Assembly: GCF_026965555.1 (NCBI RefSeq)
Contig: NZ_CP114040.1
Location: 4,216,001-4,280,000 of the forward strand
DNA length: 64,000 nt
Direction of reading: 5' to 3'
From: Nannocystis punicea
Lineage (GTDB): Bacteria > Myxococcota_A > Polyangia > Nannocystales > Nannocystaceae
Below are positions 16,001 to 24,431 of the stretch, piece after piece (positions within the stretch are counted from its first letter, which is position 1; each line of letters opens with the position of its first letter). The notes beneath the pieces are model-generated. The model made no database searches. It saw only the letters and a program-made list of their open reading frames with translations, and was not told the origin of the DNA. A program made the position numbers and the translations under genes.

Positions 16001-16480
16001 TCAGGTGAGGCGGGTGATGACGTCGGCGTGGCCCGGGAAGGCGCGGACCAGCGCGTCGCGGTCGGCGAACTCGAGGTCGGCGAACTCGAAGCCCGGCGCG
16101 ACCGTGCAACTCACCAGAGCCCAGTCGCCCGGTCGCTCGACCTCGGCGCCGAACCACGCGCCGGCGGCGACCCACTGCTGCGGGGCCTCGGCCGCGGCGA
16201 GGTCGAGGCCGAGGCGGAGGACGCGGTGCTCGCCTTCGTCGAAGACGTGGACCTGGAGCCCGCCGCCGGCGTGGAAGTGCCACAGCTCGTCGCTGCAGAT
16301 CCGGTGCAGGCGCGAGCGCTCGCCGTGGCGGAGCAAGTAGTAGATCGCCGTCGAGGCGCTGCGCGGCTGACCGTCGCGGACGACGCCGAGCGCGGCCCGA
16401 TAGGTCTCGCGGTAGTGCCCGCCCTCTGGATGTGGGACGAGTTGAAGCGCGTCGATCCAGCCCTGAGCGTCGTGCGGCAC
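16001..16480 (-). CDS. Cupin_5 / DUF985-family protein
   Basis: A 159-residue single-domain cupin with the family signature blocks 'LVPHPEGGHYRETYR', 'STAIYYLLRHGERSRLHRI', 'DELWHFHAGGGLQVHV' and 'LVSCTVAPGFEFADLEFADRD'. The His and Glu residues of these blocks would bind a metal. Members of DUF985 have no settled function; sugar-epimerase-like folding has been noted. Length is normal and the start is well placed. It stands alone between the exbD gene and a gene-poor spacer. Confidence 0.88.
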   Translation of the reverse strand: MPHDAQGWIDALQLVPHPEGGHYRETYRAALGVVRDGQPRSASTAIYYLLRHGERSRLHRICSDELWHFHAGGGLQVHVFDEGEHRVLRLGLDLAAAEAPQQWVAAGAWFGAEVERPGDWALVSCTVAPGFEFADLEFADRDALVRAFPGHADVITRLT

Positions 16481-16842
16481 GCGCGGAGGGTAGCGCGAAC
16501 GGGTGGCGAAGTCCGCGGCGTGGGATGCGTCGGGCGTCGCTCAGGTTCGACGGGGCTCAGCGGGGCAGCTCACGACGGCGAGAGCTTCAACCGGCACCTC
16601 TTAGGCGGTCGACGAAAAGCTCGGCGTGGTTTTCGCCGTGAAGACGATGTGTTCGCGGAGGGCCGGCAGCTGGCGAGATCCACGAGGCTCGGGTCGCGGT
16701 GCGACTTGCGATTGCCCCCGATGCTCGTTGCAAGTCGCCGCGCCGGCGACCTCGTGGCTTGTCGTGTAGTCGCGGCGAACAGTCGAGCGGTGAAGACGCA
16801 GTTGCCCTCGCTCGGGCTCGGCTGTATCGGTGGAGGATGAGG
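16481..16842. other. Spacer without recognisable gene
   Basis: Between two divergent genes. Composition is slightly less GC-rich toward 16570-16640, where a promoter for either gene might lie, but no clear -35/-10 pair or RNA gene is seen. No 14-bp repeat units were found here. Confidence 0.4.
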
Positions 16843-17826
16843 ATGGCTCGATGGTGGTGTTGGATGATGGTGACGTTGCATTCGTGCGGTCCGTCGCCGG
16901 CTGATACGACGACGGACGGTCCGGGTCCGGGGACGACGGGCACGACGGGCACGGCGGGTCCTGTCACGACGACGGCTTCACCGACGACGTCGACGACGTC
17001 GAGCACGGGCACCAGTCTCGATGTCACGACGACGGCGACCACGGACGACGCGACGAGCACGACCTCGAGCGCCGAGACGACGGGCACGACCTCGACCTCG
17101 ACGAGCACGACCTCGACGACGAGCACGACCGACGAGCCGGCGCTGTGCTTCGACACCGACGAGACCACGGGCGAGGCGCGGGAGACCACGGGCGACGAGA
17201 CCGGCGGCGAGCCGGTCGTCTGCCCGCCTCGCGCCGATCAGCCTTGCACGGCGCCGGTCGAGTGCACCCCGGAGATGTTCTGCGGGAGCCACGTCTCCTC
17301 GCTCGACGAGCACGGCTGCCCGCGCCTCGGCTGCCTCGACGACGCCGACTGCGGCCCGGACGAGAAGTGTTGGTCGGCCAATGCCGACGGCGCGCCGATT
17401 TGCGTCGAGAAGGACGGCGCGTGTGAATGCTCGGTCGACCCGTTCGTGAGCAGCAAAAGGTGCCTGCCCAAGACGTTCGGCGACATCCCCGCGCTGTGTC
17501 CGACGCTGACGAACGAGGCGGACTGCAACGTCTTCAGGGTGCCGAAGTGGTTGGATTACTGCGAATGGACGGCGATCGAGCAGTTCTGCCCCGGCACCTG
17601 CGGGTCGCGCACGGTGCATCGCTGCGTTAATTTCAGCTATCACGGAGATGGCTGCCTTATGGCCTCCGCCTGCCCCGAGCGCGGGCAGCTCGGTTTCTTC
17701 CGCGAGGGGCCGCTCGGCCCCGAGCTGCTGATCGCTCAGAAGTGCGAGGACGATCCCCCGGGGTGGGCGCAGTGCGGCGTGGAAGACGACCCCGGCGTCT
17801 GCGACTGTCGCTGCACCCTGTTCTGA
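16843..17826 (+). CDS. Thr-rich, Cys-rich secreted lipoprotein, hypothetical
   Basis: The ATG at 16843 has GGAGG six bases upstream and opens a short signal with a candidate lipobox ('TLHSC'). Residues about 25-125 are an almost pure Thr/Ser/Gly/Asp linker. The C-terminal about 200 residues contain some 25 cysteines in short spacing ('ECTPEMFCG', 'CLDDADCGPDEKCW', 'CECSVDPF', 'VCDCRCTLF'), implying a disulfide-rich exposed module. Such lipoproteins are characteristic of Nannocystaceae-type genomes. No catalytic motif; function unknown. Neighbouring CLC gene converges on it. Confidence 0.8.
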   Translation: MARWWCWMMVTLHSCGPSPADTTTDGPGPGTTGTTGTAGPVTTTASPTTSTTSSTGTSLDVTTTATTDDATSTTSSAETTGTTSTSTSTTSTTSTTDEPALCFDTDETTGEARETTGDETGGEPVVCPPRADQPCTAPVECTPEMFCGSHVSSLDEHGCPRLGCLDDADCGPDEKCWSANADGAPICVEKDGACECSVDPFVSSKRCLPKTFGDIPALCPTLTNEADCNVFRVPKWLDYCEWTAIEQFCPGTCGSRTVHRCVNFSYHGDGCLMASACPERGQLGFFREGPLGPELLIAQKCEDDPPGWAQCGVEDDPGVCDCRCTLF

Positions 17827-17859
17827 CCTCGTACCTCACGCGCGAGGTGTCACGAAGGA

Positions 17860-17894
17860 GATGTCCTAGCAGATGACATGTCCCGAGGGACACG
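17860..17894. repeat. Short 14-bp repeat array between convergent genes
   Basis: An isolated unit (ATG core near 17860) and two phased units (CATG 17877, CACG 17891, with TCCCGAGGGA between them). The last unit overlaps the stop of the CLC gene at 17895. Confidence 0.65.
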
Positions 17895-20138
17895 TCACCT
17901 TCGCGGCGCGCCGACCGGCACTCCGGGGCGCGTGGGGCCCATGCGGCGGGCGGCGAGGATCTGCTCGCGCGTGCCGACCACCGCGAGGACGTCGCCCTGC
18001 TGCAGCGGGGAGTTGGGATCGATCGCCAGCGGGGCCTCGCCGCGCAGCCACTCGACCACCGTCGCGCCCGTCTCGGCGCGCAGCGCGAGGTCGGCGAGCG
18101 TGCGGCCGGTCCAGCGGCGGCCGACGACGAGGTGGTCCAAGATCATGCCCTTGCCGAGGCCGACCTCGTGGCCGTGGACGGCGCCGCCGGTGGTGTGCAG
18201 GTGCACGGCTTCTTCTTGCTGGCCGAGCACCTTGTCGCTGTAGTGGGCCAGCAGGTCGCCGCGGCGGAGGACGCCGATCAGGCGGTGCTCGGGATCGACG
18301 ACCGGCAGCAACTCCGCGCTCGAGCGCGCCGACGCAAGCATCGCGCCGGCGAGGGTGTCGGTCGGGTAGAGCAGGGCGAGCTGGACGTCGGCCATCAGGT
18401 CGCGCGCGGCGGCCTCGGCCGGGACCTCGCCGTGCAGGACCCGCTTCGCCAGCAGGTCGGCGTCGATCCACCCGATCACCGCGCCGGTGTCGTCGACGAC
18501 GAACGGCGAGCGGCCCTCGTCGAGCGCGATCCGCCGGACCTCGGTGGCGCCTGTCCCTTCGGACAGGGTCCGCGGCGGCGGGAGCATGAGGTCGGCGACG
18601 TGGCCGCGCTTCATCACCTCGACCTCAGCCTCGTGACCCATCACCACGCCCTGCTGGTGGAGGGCCTCCTGGAACAGGCTGCGCGGGGTGATCCTGCGGG
18701 CCACGAACACGGCGAGGATGCAGCCGAGCATCAGCGGGAGGATGAGCTGGTAGTCCCGGGTGAGCTCGAAGATCATCACGATCGGCGTCAGCGGGGCCTG
18801 CATGGTGGCGGCGAAGATCGCCCCCATGCCGACGAGCGCGTAGGCGGCGGTCGACTCGGCGGCCGGGCCGAGCGCGAAGTGGGCGAGCGCGCCGACGACG
18901 GTGCCGAGGCAGGCGCCGATGTACAGCGAGGGCGTGAACACCCCGCCGAAGCCGCCGCTGCCGACGGTCAGCGCGGTGGCGACGAGCTTGAGGCCGAGCA
19001 GCGCCAGCGCGAGCTGCCAGCCGAGGTTGCCCTGCAGCGCGTCGTTGATCGTGGGGAGACCGCCGCCGAGGACGTCGTTGGAGACGAGGGCGGCGAGCAG
19101 ACCGACGCCGAGGGCGCCGAGCGCCGGCTTGAGCAGGGCGGGTGCCTTCAAGTTCTGGAACCACCGGGTGGTGCCGAGCACCGCGCGACCCATGAGGGTG
19201 CCGAGCACGCCGGCGAGCGCGGCGAGGGCGATGAACAGGCCCATCTCGGCGAGCATGGCGTCGCCGTGTTGGACTGTCGTAAAGGTCAGGTGCTCGCCGC
19301 GAATGGCGTGCGAGGTGAAGGTGCCGGCCACCGCCGCGACGATCAGCGGCACGAACACCGACATGGTGCCGATGTTGCCGCCGATGGCGCCGCCGAACAC
19401 GATCTCGACGGTGAACACGACGCCCGCGAGCGGAGCGTTGAAGGCCGCCGCGAGGCCGCCGGCGCACCCGGCCCCGACCATCGCCAGGTGCCAGCGCATG
19501 CGCAGGCCGAAGAAGCGGGCCAAGACGCTGCCGACGGCCGCGCCGATCGCCACGCTCGGGCCCTCGTGCCCGCACGAGCCGCCGCTGCCGATCGTGATGC
19601 CGGTGCCCACGCCGACGACGACTGCCTGACGCCCGCGGATGGTGCCCTGCTTGCGGGCGATGGCCTCGATGACGGCCGGGATGCCCATCACCGGCGGCTG
19701 CTGGAGGATCCGCCGCAGCACGAAGTGCAGGCCGCCGGCCGCGAGGCCGCCGAGCACCGGGACGCCGATGACCGCGGCCCAGCGGACCAACGCGCTGCTC
19801 TCCTCGGGCCGCGGGAACAGGCGGAAGGCGTAGTCGATCCACGCCAGCAGGGCGCCGGCCGCGACGCCGCTGGTGGTGCCGACCACCGCGGCCATGACGA
19901 TGAGGAAGACGTGGTCGTCGTGGACGACCCGCGCCAGCTGCTGGCCCATCAGCAGGCCGAAGCGCGCCCACAAGCGCATGAGCAGGCTGCCGTGCGGCAA
20001 GGCGTCGAAGAAGCCGGTCGCCTCGGCGCTGGCGACCCGGTGCGCGCCGGTCGGCCGGGTGGAGGTCGCATGACCGGAGGCCGCGGCGGGGTCGGGGGGC
20101 GAACCTCGCGCGGGCGCTGAAGGCTCCGTCTCGGGCAC
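17895..20138 (-). CDS. CLC-family chloride channel/antiporter with CBS and TrkA-C-like domains
   Basis: CLC proteins move chloride, often in exchange for protons, across the inner membrane. Residues about 90-500 have the CLC helices with selectivity signatures 'GSGGSCGHEGPSVAIG', 'AAFNAPLAGVVFTVE' and 'GSGGFGGVFTPSLYIGA'. Two CBS repeats follow (about 525-650, 'SPFVVDDTGAVIGWID', 'ELLPVVDPEHRLIGVL'), then a TrkA-C-like domain ('GRTLADLALRAETGATVVEWLR'), pointing to nucleotide or ligand gating. The start is taken as a GTG at 20138 giving a 75-residue polar N-terminus; the upstream extension of the frame looks non-coding. 747 residues. Confidence 0.9.
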   Translation of the reverse strand: MPETEPSAPARGSPPDPAAASGHATSTRPTGAHRVASAEATGFFDALPHGSLLMRLWARFGLLMGQQLARVVHDDHVFLIVMAAVVGTTSGVAAGALLAWIDYAFRLFPRPEESSALVRWAAVIGVPVLGGLAAGGLHFVLRRILQQPPVMGIPAVIEAIARKQGTIRGRQAVVVGVGTGITIGSGGSCGHEGPSVAIGAAVGSVLARFFGLRMRWHLAMVGAGCAGGLAAAFNAPLAGVVFTVEIVFGGAIGGNIGTMSVFVPLIVAAVAGTFTSHAIRGEHLTFTTVQHGDAMLAEMGLFIALAALAGVLGTLMGRAVLGTTRWFQNLKAPALLKPALGALGVGLLAALVSNDVLGGGLPTINDALQGNLGWQLALALLGLKLVATALTVGSGGFGGVFTPSLYIGACLGTVVGALAHFALGPAAESTAAYALVGMGAIFAATMQAPLTPIVMIFELTRDYQLILPLMLGCILAVFVARRITPRSLFQEALHQQGVVMGHEAEVEVMKRGHVADLMLPPPRTLSEGTGATEVRRIALDEGRSPFVVDDTGAVIGWIDADLLAKRVLHGEVPAEAAARDLMADVQLALLYPTDTLAGAMLASARSSAELLPVVDPEHRLIGVLRRGDLLAHYSDKVLGQQEEAVHLHTTGGAVHGHEVGLGKGMILDHLVVGRRWTGRTLADLALRAETGATVVEWLRGEAPLAIDPNSPLQQGDVLAVVGTREQILAARRMGPTRPGVPVGAPRR

Positions 20139-20188
20139 GGGAGATCGAGGATAACAAAAACGCCGCGCGTCCGCCCGGGCCGCAACCG

Positions 20189-20245
20189 CATGTCCTTCAG
20201 GACAGGATGAATGTGGGCATGACCTTGAGGACAGGTCGAGACCGC
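20189..20245. repeat. 14-bp repeat units upstream of the CLC gene
   Basis: Two pairs: CATG 20189 with CAGG 20203, and CATG 20218 with CAGG 20232. Each pair is exactly 14 bp; the two pairs are 15 bp out of register, suggesting a one-base insertion. Confidence 0.7.
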
Positions 20246-20572
20246 GCGGCGAACGGGCCCTGGACGCGCGCGCAGCAGCGTGTGGTTCGCAGGCCACGCG
20301 CGCCTCGGGTGGCAAGGAGTCGCTTAACACCTCGAGGGTTCGCACCCGGGCGCAGGGCACGATCTCGCGGCACCGTCGCGTCCGCATCCGCGAGCGACGG
20401 TCGTGCGCCGCGACGCGGCCGACCACGATCGCCGCGCCGCTTCTCCAGCGGGCATGGCCCCTGGAAACGCGGTGCGGCGACGGTAGCGCTCGGTGGCGAG
20501 AGGTCGTGCTCGCAGTCTGCGCGAGGGCGTAGCGATCGATGTTCCGTATGCATTCGACTCACGCCCGAAGGG

Positions 20573-20924
20573 GCGCACGAAGAGCAGCGATCGCATCACT
20601 CGCGCTGCGATCGCTGCACGGGCGCGTAGTGAGGGTCTGACTCCCTCGGCGCTCGGGCGCGGCGATGCGGCGCACGAAGAGCAGCGCTCGCAGCGCTCAT
20701 GGCTCGTCGGGCGTCGTGACGCACGGGCGTGTCGCGGGAGTCGTGACTCCTCCACTCACGCCCCGAGGAGCGCACGAAGGGCGGCGCTCGCATCACTCGC
20801 GCTGCGATCGATGCGCGGGCGCGCCGCGGGTCGTGGCTCCTCGGCGCTCACCCGCGGTGAGGCGGCGGACGAGGAGCCGCGATCGCGGCGCAGGCTGCGA
20901 TCGCTGCGCGGGCTCGTCGCGCCG
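20573..20924. repeat. Degenerate tandem repeat, about 97 bp, 4 copies
   Basis: A segment opening with GCGCACGAAGAGCAGCG is repeated at 20573, 20670, 20770 and about 20864, at spacings of 97, 100 and roughly 94 bp with many substitutions. Each copy contains a CGATCG-rich palindrome ('CTGCGATCG'). It fills the spacer past the S9 peptidase stop. The rest of the spacer (20246-20572) shows no gene. Open frames across it have no codon signature. Confidence 0.7.
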
Positions 20925-23042
20925 TTACTGCTTGATCGCCTGCGTGTGCGAGCGCAGCGCCTCGGCCAGGCCGGGGACGCTTTCGGCGCCGACCGGGACG
21001 GTGATGCTCGAGCCGGTGAGGTCCTTGCCGATCGGCTCGACGCGGCCGCCGAGGCAGGTGCCGAGGAAGCCCTCGGCCGCGGCGGTGAACGCCTTGCTGT
21101 TCTCCGCGCGGGCGAAGCCGTGGCCCTCGTCGGGGAACAGCACGTAGGTGACGGGGATGTTCTTGGCCTTCATGGCCTCGACGATCTGGTCGCTCTCGGC
21201 CTGCTTGACGCGCGGGTCGTTGGCGCCCTGGGCGATGAGGAGCGGCTTCTTGATCTTGTCGACGTGGCTGATCGGCGAGCGGTCGAGCAGCTTCTTCTTG
21301 CCGTCCTCGGTGCGCGGGTCGCCGACGCGCAGGTACCACTGCTGCATGAAGCTGGCCCAGTAGGCGGGGAAGGTGTTGAAGAGGGTGATCAGGTTGGACG
21401 GGCCGACGACGTCGACGCCGCACTTGAAGGTGTCGGGCGTGAAGGTGAGGCCGACCAGGGTGGCGTAGCCGCCGTAGCTGCCGCCCATGATCGCGACCTG
21501 GTCCGCGGTGGTGACGCCCTGCTTCACCGCCCAGTCCACGGCGTCGACCAGGTCCTCGTGCATCTTGCCGGCCCACTCGAAGTTGGACTTGTTGACGAAG
21601 TCCTTGCCGAAGCCGGTCGAGCCGCGATAGTTGACCTGCAGCACGGCGTAGCCGCGGTTGGCCAGCCACTGCGGCGAGGGGTTGTAGCCGTAGGAGTCGC
21701 GCGCCCACGGGCCGCCGTGGACGTAGAGCACCATCGGCGCGGGGGTGTTCGGCTTGCCGTCCTGCTCGGGGTCGGCCTGCAGCGGCAAGGTCAGGTAGCT
21801 GACGAGGGTGAGGCCGTCGCGCGCCGGAATCTCCTGCGGCCATTGCTTGGCCAGCGGCTTGCCGTCGAGCGCGGGCCGGGCCGAGAACAGGCGCGTGAGC
21901 TCGCCGCTGGCCCGCGTGTAGCGGTAGTAGACGGACGGCGCCTCGGCGGCCGAGTAGGCGACGATCCAGGTGCTGTCGTCGAGCGTGCTCGAGTTGACGT
22001 TGATGACGCCGGGGCCGATGGCCTGCAGCTTCTTGAGGTCGCCGGCGACGCTGTCGTCGAGCGCCTTCCACTCCTCGCGCAGGTAGTTGGTGGCGACCGC
22101 ACGCACCACGCCGGTGCGCGGGTCGGCGAGCGCGCCGCTGATGTCGGCCCGCGGATCTTCGAGCAGCAGCTTCTTGTCGCCGGTGGCGAGGTCGACCGCG
22201 ACCAGGGCGACGGTGTTGCGGTCGCGAGAGTCCCGCAGGTAGAGGGTCTTGCCGTCGGTGGTGATGTTGCCGAAGTTGGTGCTGAGGGAGTCGTCGAACG
22301 GGACCTCGGTGAACGGCTTCCACTTGCCCTTGCCGTCGGGCTGCAGCACGTCCATGCCGCCGTCGTCGCGCGTGCGCGTGGCCAGCCGCACCTTGAGCTC
22401 GGGGTCGGTGATGTAGCCGGCGAACTTCTGATCGTTGCGCTCGACCAGGGTCCGCTTGCCGGTCGCCAGATCGACGCGGTAGAGGTCGTGCCACTGGGGA
22501 TCGCGGTCGTTCATGCCGACGAGGACGACGTCGGGGTGGAGGTGGCTGACGCCGTTGACCATGGCGCGCGTCTTCGGATAGGCCGACAGGTCGCGGCTCT
22601 CGCCGGTCTTGAGGTCGAGGGCGTGGAGGTGGAAGTCCTCGTCGCCGCCGCTGTCGCGCATGAAGAGCAGCGTATCGGGGCGGTACGACCAGAAGTACTG
22701 GGTGATGCCCCGCGCCTTGTCGGCGGTGACCGCCCGACCCTTGCCGGGATCGTCCGCCGGCGCGACGTGGACGTTGAGCACGCCGTCGACCGGCGCGACC
22801 CAGCTGAGGTGCTTGCCGTCGGGGCTGATCTGCACGTTGACACGCTCGGGGTTGCCGAACAGGAACTCGCGCGGGATGAGCTCGGGCGCCTCGACGGGGG
22901 GCGCGGTGGTCGGCGGCCCCGCCTTCGCGTCGGCGGGCGCGGCCTTTTTGGCCGGGGGGGCCTTCCCGGCGTCGGCCGGCGGGTTACTACAGGCGGCGGG
23001 AGCGACGGCCAGGCCGAGGGACAGGAGCAGGAATCGACGCAT
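20925..23042 (-). CDS. S9-family prolyl oligopeptidase-like lipoprotein
   Basis: A serine peptidase of the S9 family (acylaminoacyl/dipeptidyl peptidase type) anchored as a lipoprotein. The ATG at 23042 has GGAGG nine bases upstream and gives 705 residues with lipobox 'APAAC'. Residues about 65-430 form the beta-propeller ('ISPDGKHLSWV' and similar blades); the C-terminal hydrolase has nucleophile Ser in 'GGSYGG' (about 520), Asp in 'GANDPRV' (about 610) and His in 'DEGHGF' (about 641). It likely trims peptides outside the cytoplasmic membrane, fitting a predatory life style (inference). Confidence 0.93.
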   Translation of the reverse strand: MRRFLLLSLGLAVAPAACSNPPADAGKAPPAKKAAPADAKAGPPTTAPPVEAPELIPREFLFGNPERVNVQISPDGKHLSWVAPVDGVLNVHVAPADDPGKGRAVTADKARGITQYFWSYRPDTLLFMRDSGGDEDFHLHALDLKTGESRDLSAYPKTRAMVNGVSHLHPDVVLVGMNDRDPQWHDLYRVDLATGKRTLVERNDQKFAGYITDPELKVRLATRTRDDGGMDVLQPDGKGKWKPFTEVPFDDSLSTNFGNITTDGKTLYLRDSRDRNTVALVAVDLATGDKKLLLEDPRADISGALADPRTGVVRAVATNYLREEWKALDDSVAGDLKKLQAIGPGVINVNSSTLDDSTWIVAYSAAEAPSVYYRYTRASGELTRLFSARPALDGKPLAKQWPQEIPARDGLTLVSYLTLPLQADPEQDGKPNTPAPMVLYVHGGPWARDSYGYNPSPQWLANRGYAVLQVNYRGSTGFGKDFVNKSNFEWAGKMHEDLVDAVDWAVKQGVTTADQVAIMGGSYGGYATLVGLTFTPDTFKCGVDVVGPSNLITLFNTFPAYWASFMQQWYLRVGDPRTEDGKKKLLDRSPISHVDKIKKPLLIAQGANDPRVKQAESDQIVEAMKAKNIPVTYVLFPDEGHGFARAENSKAFTAAAEGFLGTCLGGRVEPIGKDLTGSSITVPVGAESVPGLAEALRSHTQAIKQ

Positions 23043-23251
23043 TGCGGGGCACCTCCAGGGGTTCGTTGTTGGAATGCGATCGCGGCGGGTTGGATTCACG
23101 CCTGGGTGAAATGTCACCGATTGTGGCTGGGCGAAACCGCGCCCGGCAGCGGGCTCAGCCACGCGGACTGGCACGATTCGGCCCGCTGCCGCGGGTATGT
23201 GCATTGTGTTTCGTGGGACGGAACGCCGATCACTGTGTCGACAATCGTGGT

Positions 23252-24130
23252 TCAGCCCTTCACGCCGCCGGCGGTGAGGCCGGCGATGAGGTGGCGCTGG
23301 GCGATGTAGAAGAGGATCATCACGGGGATCGAGACGATCAGCGAGCCGGCGGCGAACTTGGGCCAGTCGGCGCTGAACTCGGAGATGTAGCGCTGCAGGA
23401 CCACGGGGACGGTGTACATCTCCTCGCGGCCGAGCATGGTGTGGGCCAGCACGAACTCGTTGTAGGCGCTCATGAAGGCGAACAGGGCGGTGACCGCGAT
23501 CGCGGGGCGAGCGGCCGGCAGGACGACCTTGCGGAAGGCCTCGAAGCGGGTGGCGCCGTCGACCATGGCGGCCTCCTCGAGGTCGCGCGGGATGGTCTCG
23601 AAGGCGCCGCGCAGCTGGAAGATGGCGAACGGGACGGCGGTGGTGGCGTAGCAGAGGACGAGGCCCGAGCGGGTGCCGAGCAGGCCGAGGCCGTCGAGGA
23701 TGATGTAGAGGGGGATCGCGCTGGCGACGGCCGGGAACATCTGCGTGGCCAGGAGCGCCCGCACGCCGCCCTCCTTGCCGACGAACTCGAAGCGGGCCAG
23801 GGCGTAGGCGGTCGGCACGGCGATGACGACGCCGACGAAGGCGGTGGCGAGGCTGATGACGATCGAGTTGGCCAGCTGCAGGCCGAACAGCCAGCGGTCG
23901 GGCTCGCCCGGGACCTCGAGGGTCGAGAAGGCGACGCCGCGCAGGTGCTCGAGGGTCGGCTCGATCGGCACCGGCAAGACCCGCGGGGTCGGCTCGACCG
24001 CGCCGGAGAAGGCGAGAGAGACGACCCAGAGCAGGGGATAGAGCGCGAAGGCGACGGCGACGACGAGCAGCAGGTGGGCGCCGATCGACTCGGCGAGGCT
24101 GACCCTTCGACCCTGTCCCATGGCGCTCAT
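23252..24130 (-). CDS. malG: Maltodextrin-type ABC transporter permease MalG
   Basis: A 292-residue integral membrane protein of the binding-protein-dependent permease family, with six membrane helices and the cytoplasmic EAA loop 'LEEAAMVDGATRFEAFRKVVLPAARP'. Sequence features ('YALARFEFVGKEG', 'TQMFPAVASAIPLY') match MalG. It is the last gene of a run malEF-malG on the minus strand, separated from malEF by 301 bp that hold a 14-bp repeat array. The ATPase gene lies upstream at 27090, and glucan hydrolases and a LamB porin follow the same direction, so maltodextrin is the likely substrate. Confidence 0.9.
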   Translation of the reverse strand: MSAMGQGRRVSLAESIGAHLLLVVAVAFALYPLLWVVSLAFSGAVEPTPRVLPVPIEPTLEHLRGVAFSTLEVPGEPDRWLFGLQLANSIVISLATAFVGVVIAVPTAYALARFEFVGKEGGVRALLATQMFPAVASAIPLYIILDGLGLLGTRSGLVLCYATTAVPFAIFQLRGAFETIPRDLEEAAMVDGATRFEAFRKVVLPAARPAIAVTALFAFMSAYNEFVLAHTMLGREEMYTVPVVLQRYISEFSADWPKFAAGSLIVSIPVMILFYIAQRHLIAGLTAGGVKG

Positions 24131-24431
24131 CGGCGGACCTCGCGGCGCGGCGGGGAGACCCTGGGGAGCGGGGCGGGGCCGGCTCCTGCGCCGGAGCGGG
24201 CGGGCGTGGCCACTGGGACCGGCCAGCGAGCCGGGCTCGGCCGGGGAGGCCGGGGGAGTCGAGCGCGAGTGGCCTTTGGGACAGGTCCGGAAGAAGGCGC
24301 CGCGCTCGCCTCGCCGGGCCGGGGGCGCCCGCGGGGAGCCGCCGCGAGGGGCCGGATGGGCATGTCGCCCAGGACATGTCCGAGGGGACCTGGCCGATCG
24401 GGCATGGCGATCAGGACATGTCTTGAAAAAC
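24131..24431. repeat. malEF-malG spacer with 14-bp repeat array (5 units at 24361-24430)
   Basis: Cores CATG 24361, CATG 24375, CCTG 24389, CATG 24403 and CATG 24417 are exactly phased, and the next position (24431) touches the malEF stop. A two-unit run lies at 24268-24295. No gene is recognised in the rest. The array could affect the ratio of the two permease messages. Confidence 0.85.

Noticed and set aside
20246..20572. Extension of the CLC protein upstream of 20138
   Set aside because: The frame stays open but crosses 14-bp repeats and shows no conserved domain or signal; a GTG at 20138 suits the protein better.
23043..24377. Open frame joining the S9 peptidase to sequence upstream (to 24377)
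   Set aside because: The upstream part is antisense-like noise over malG; the peptidase has its own ribosome-binding site and signal peptide at 23042.
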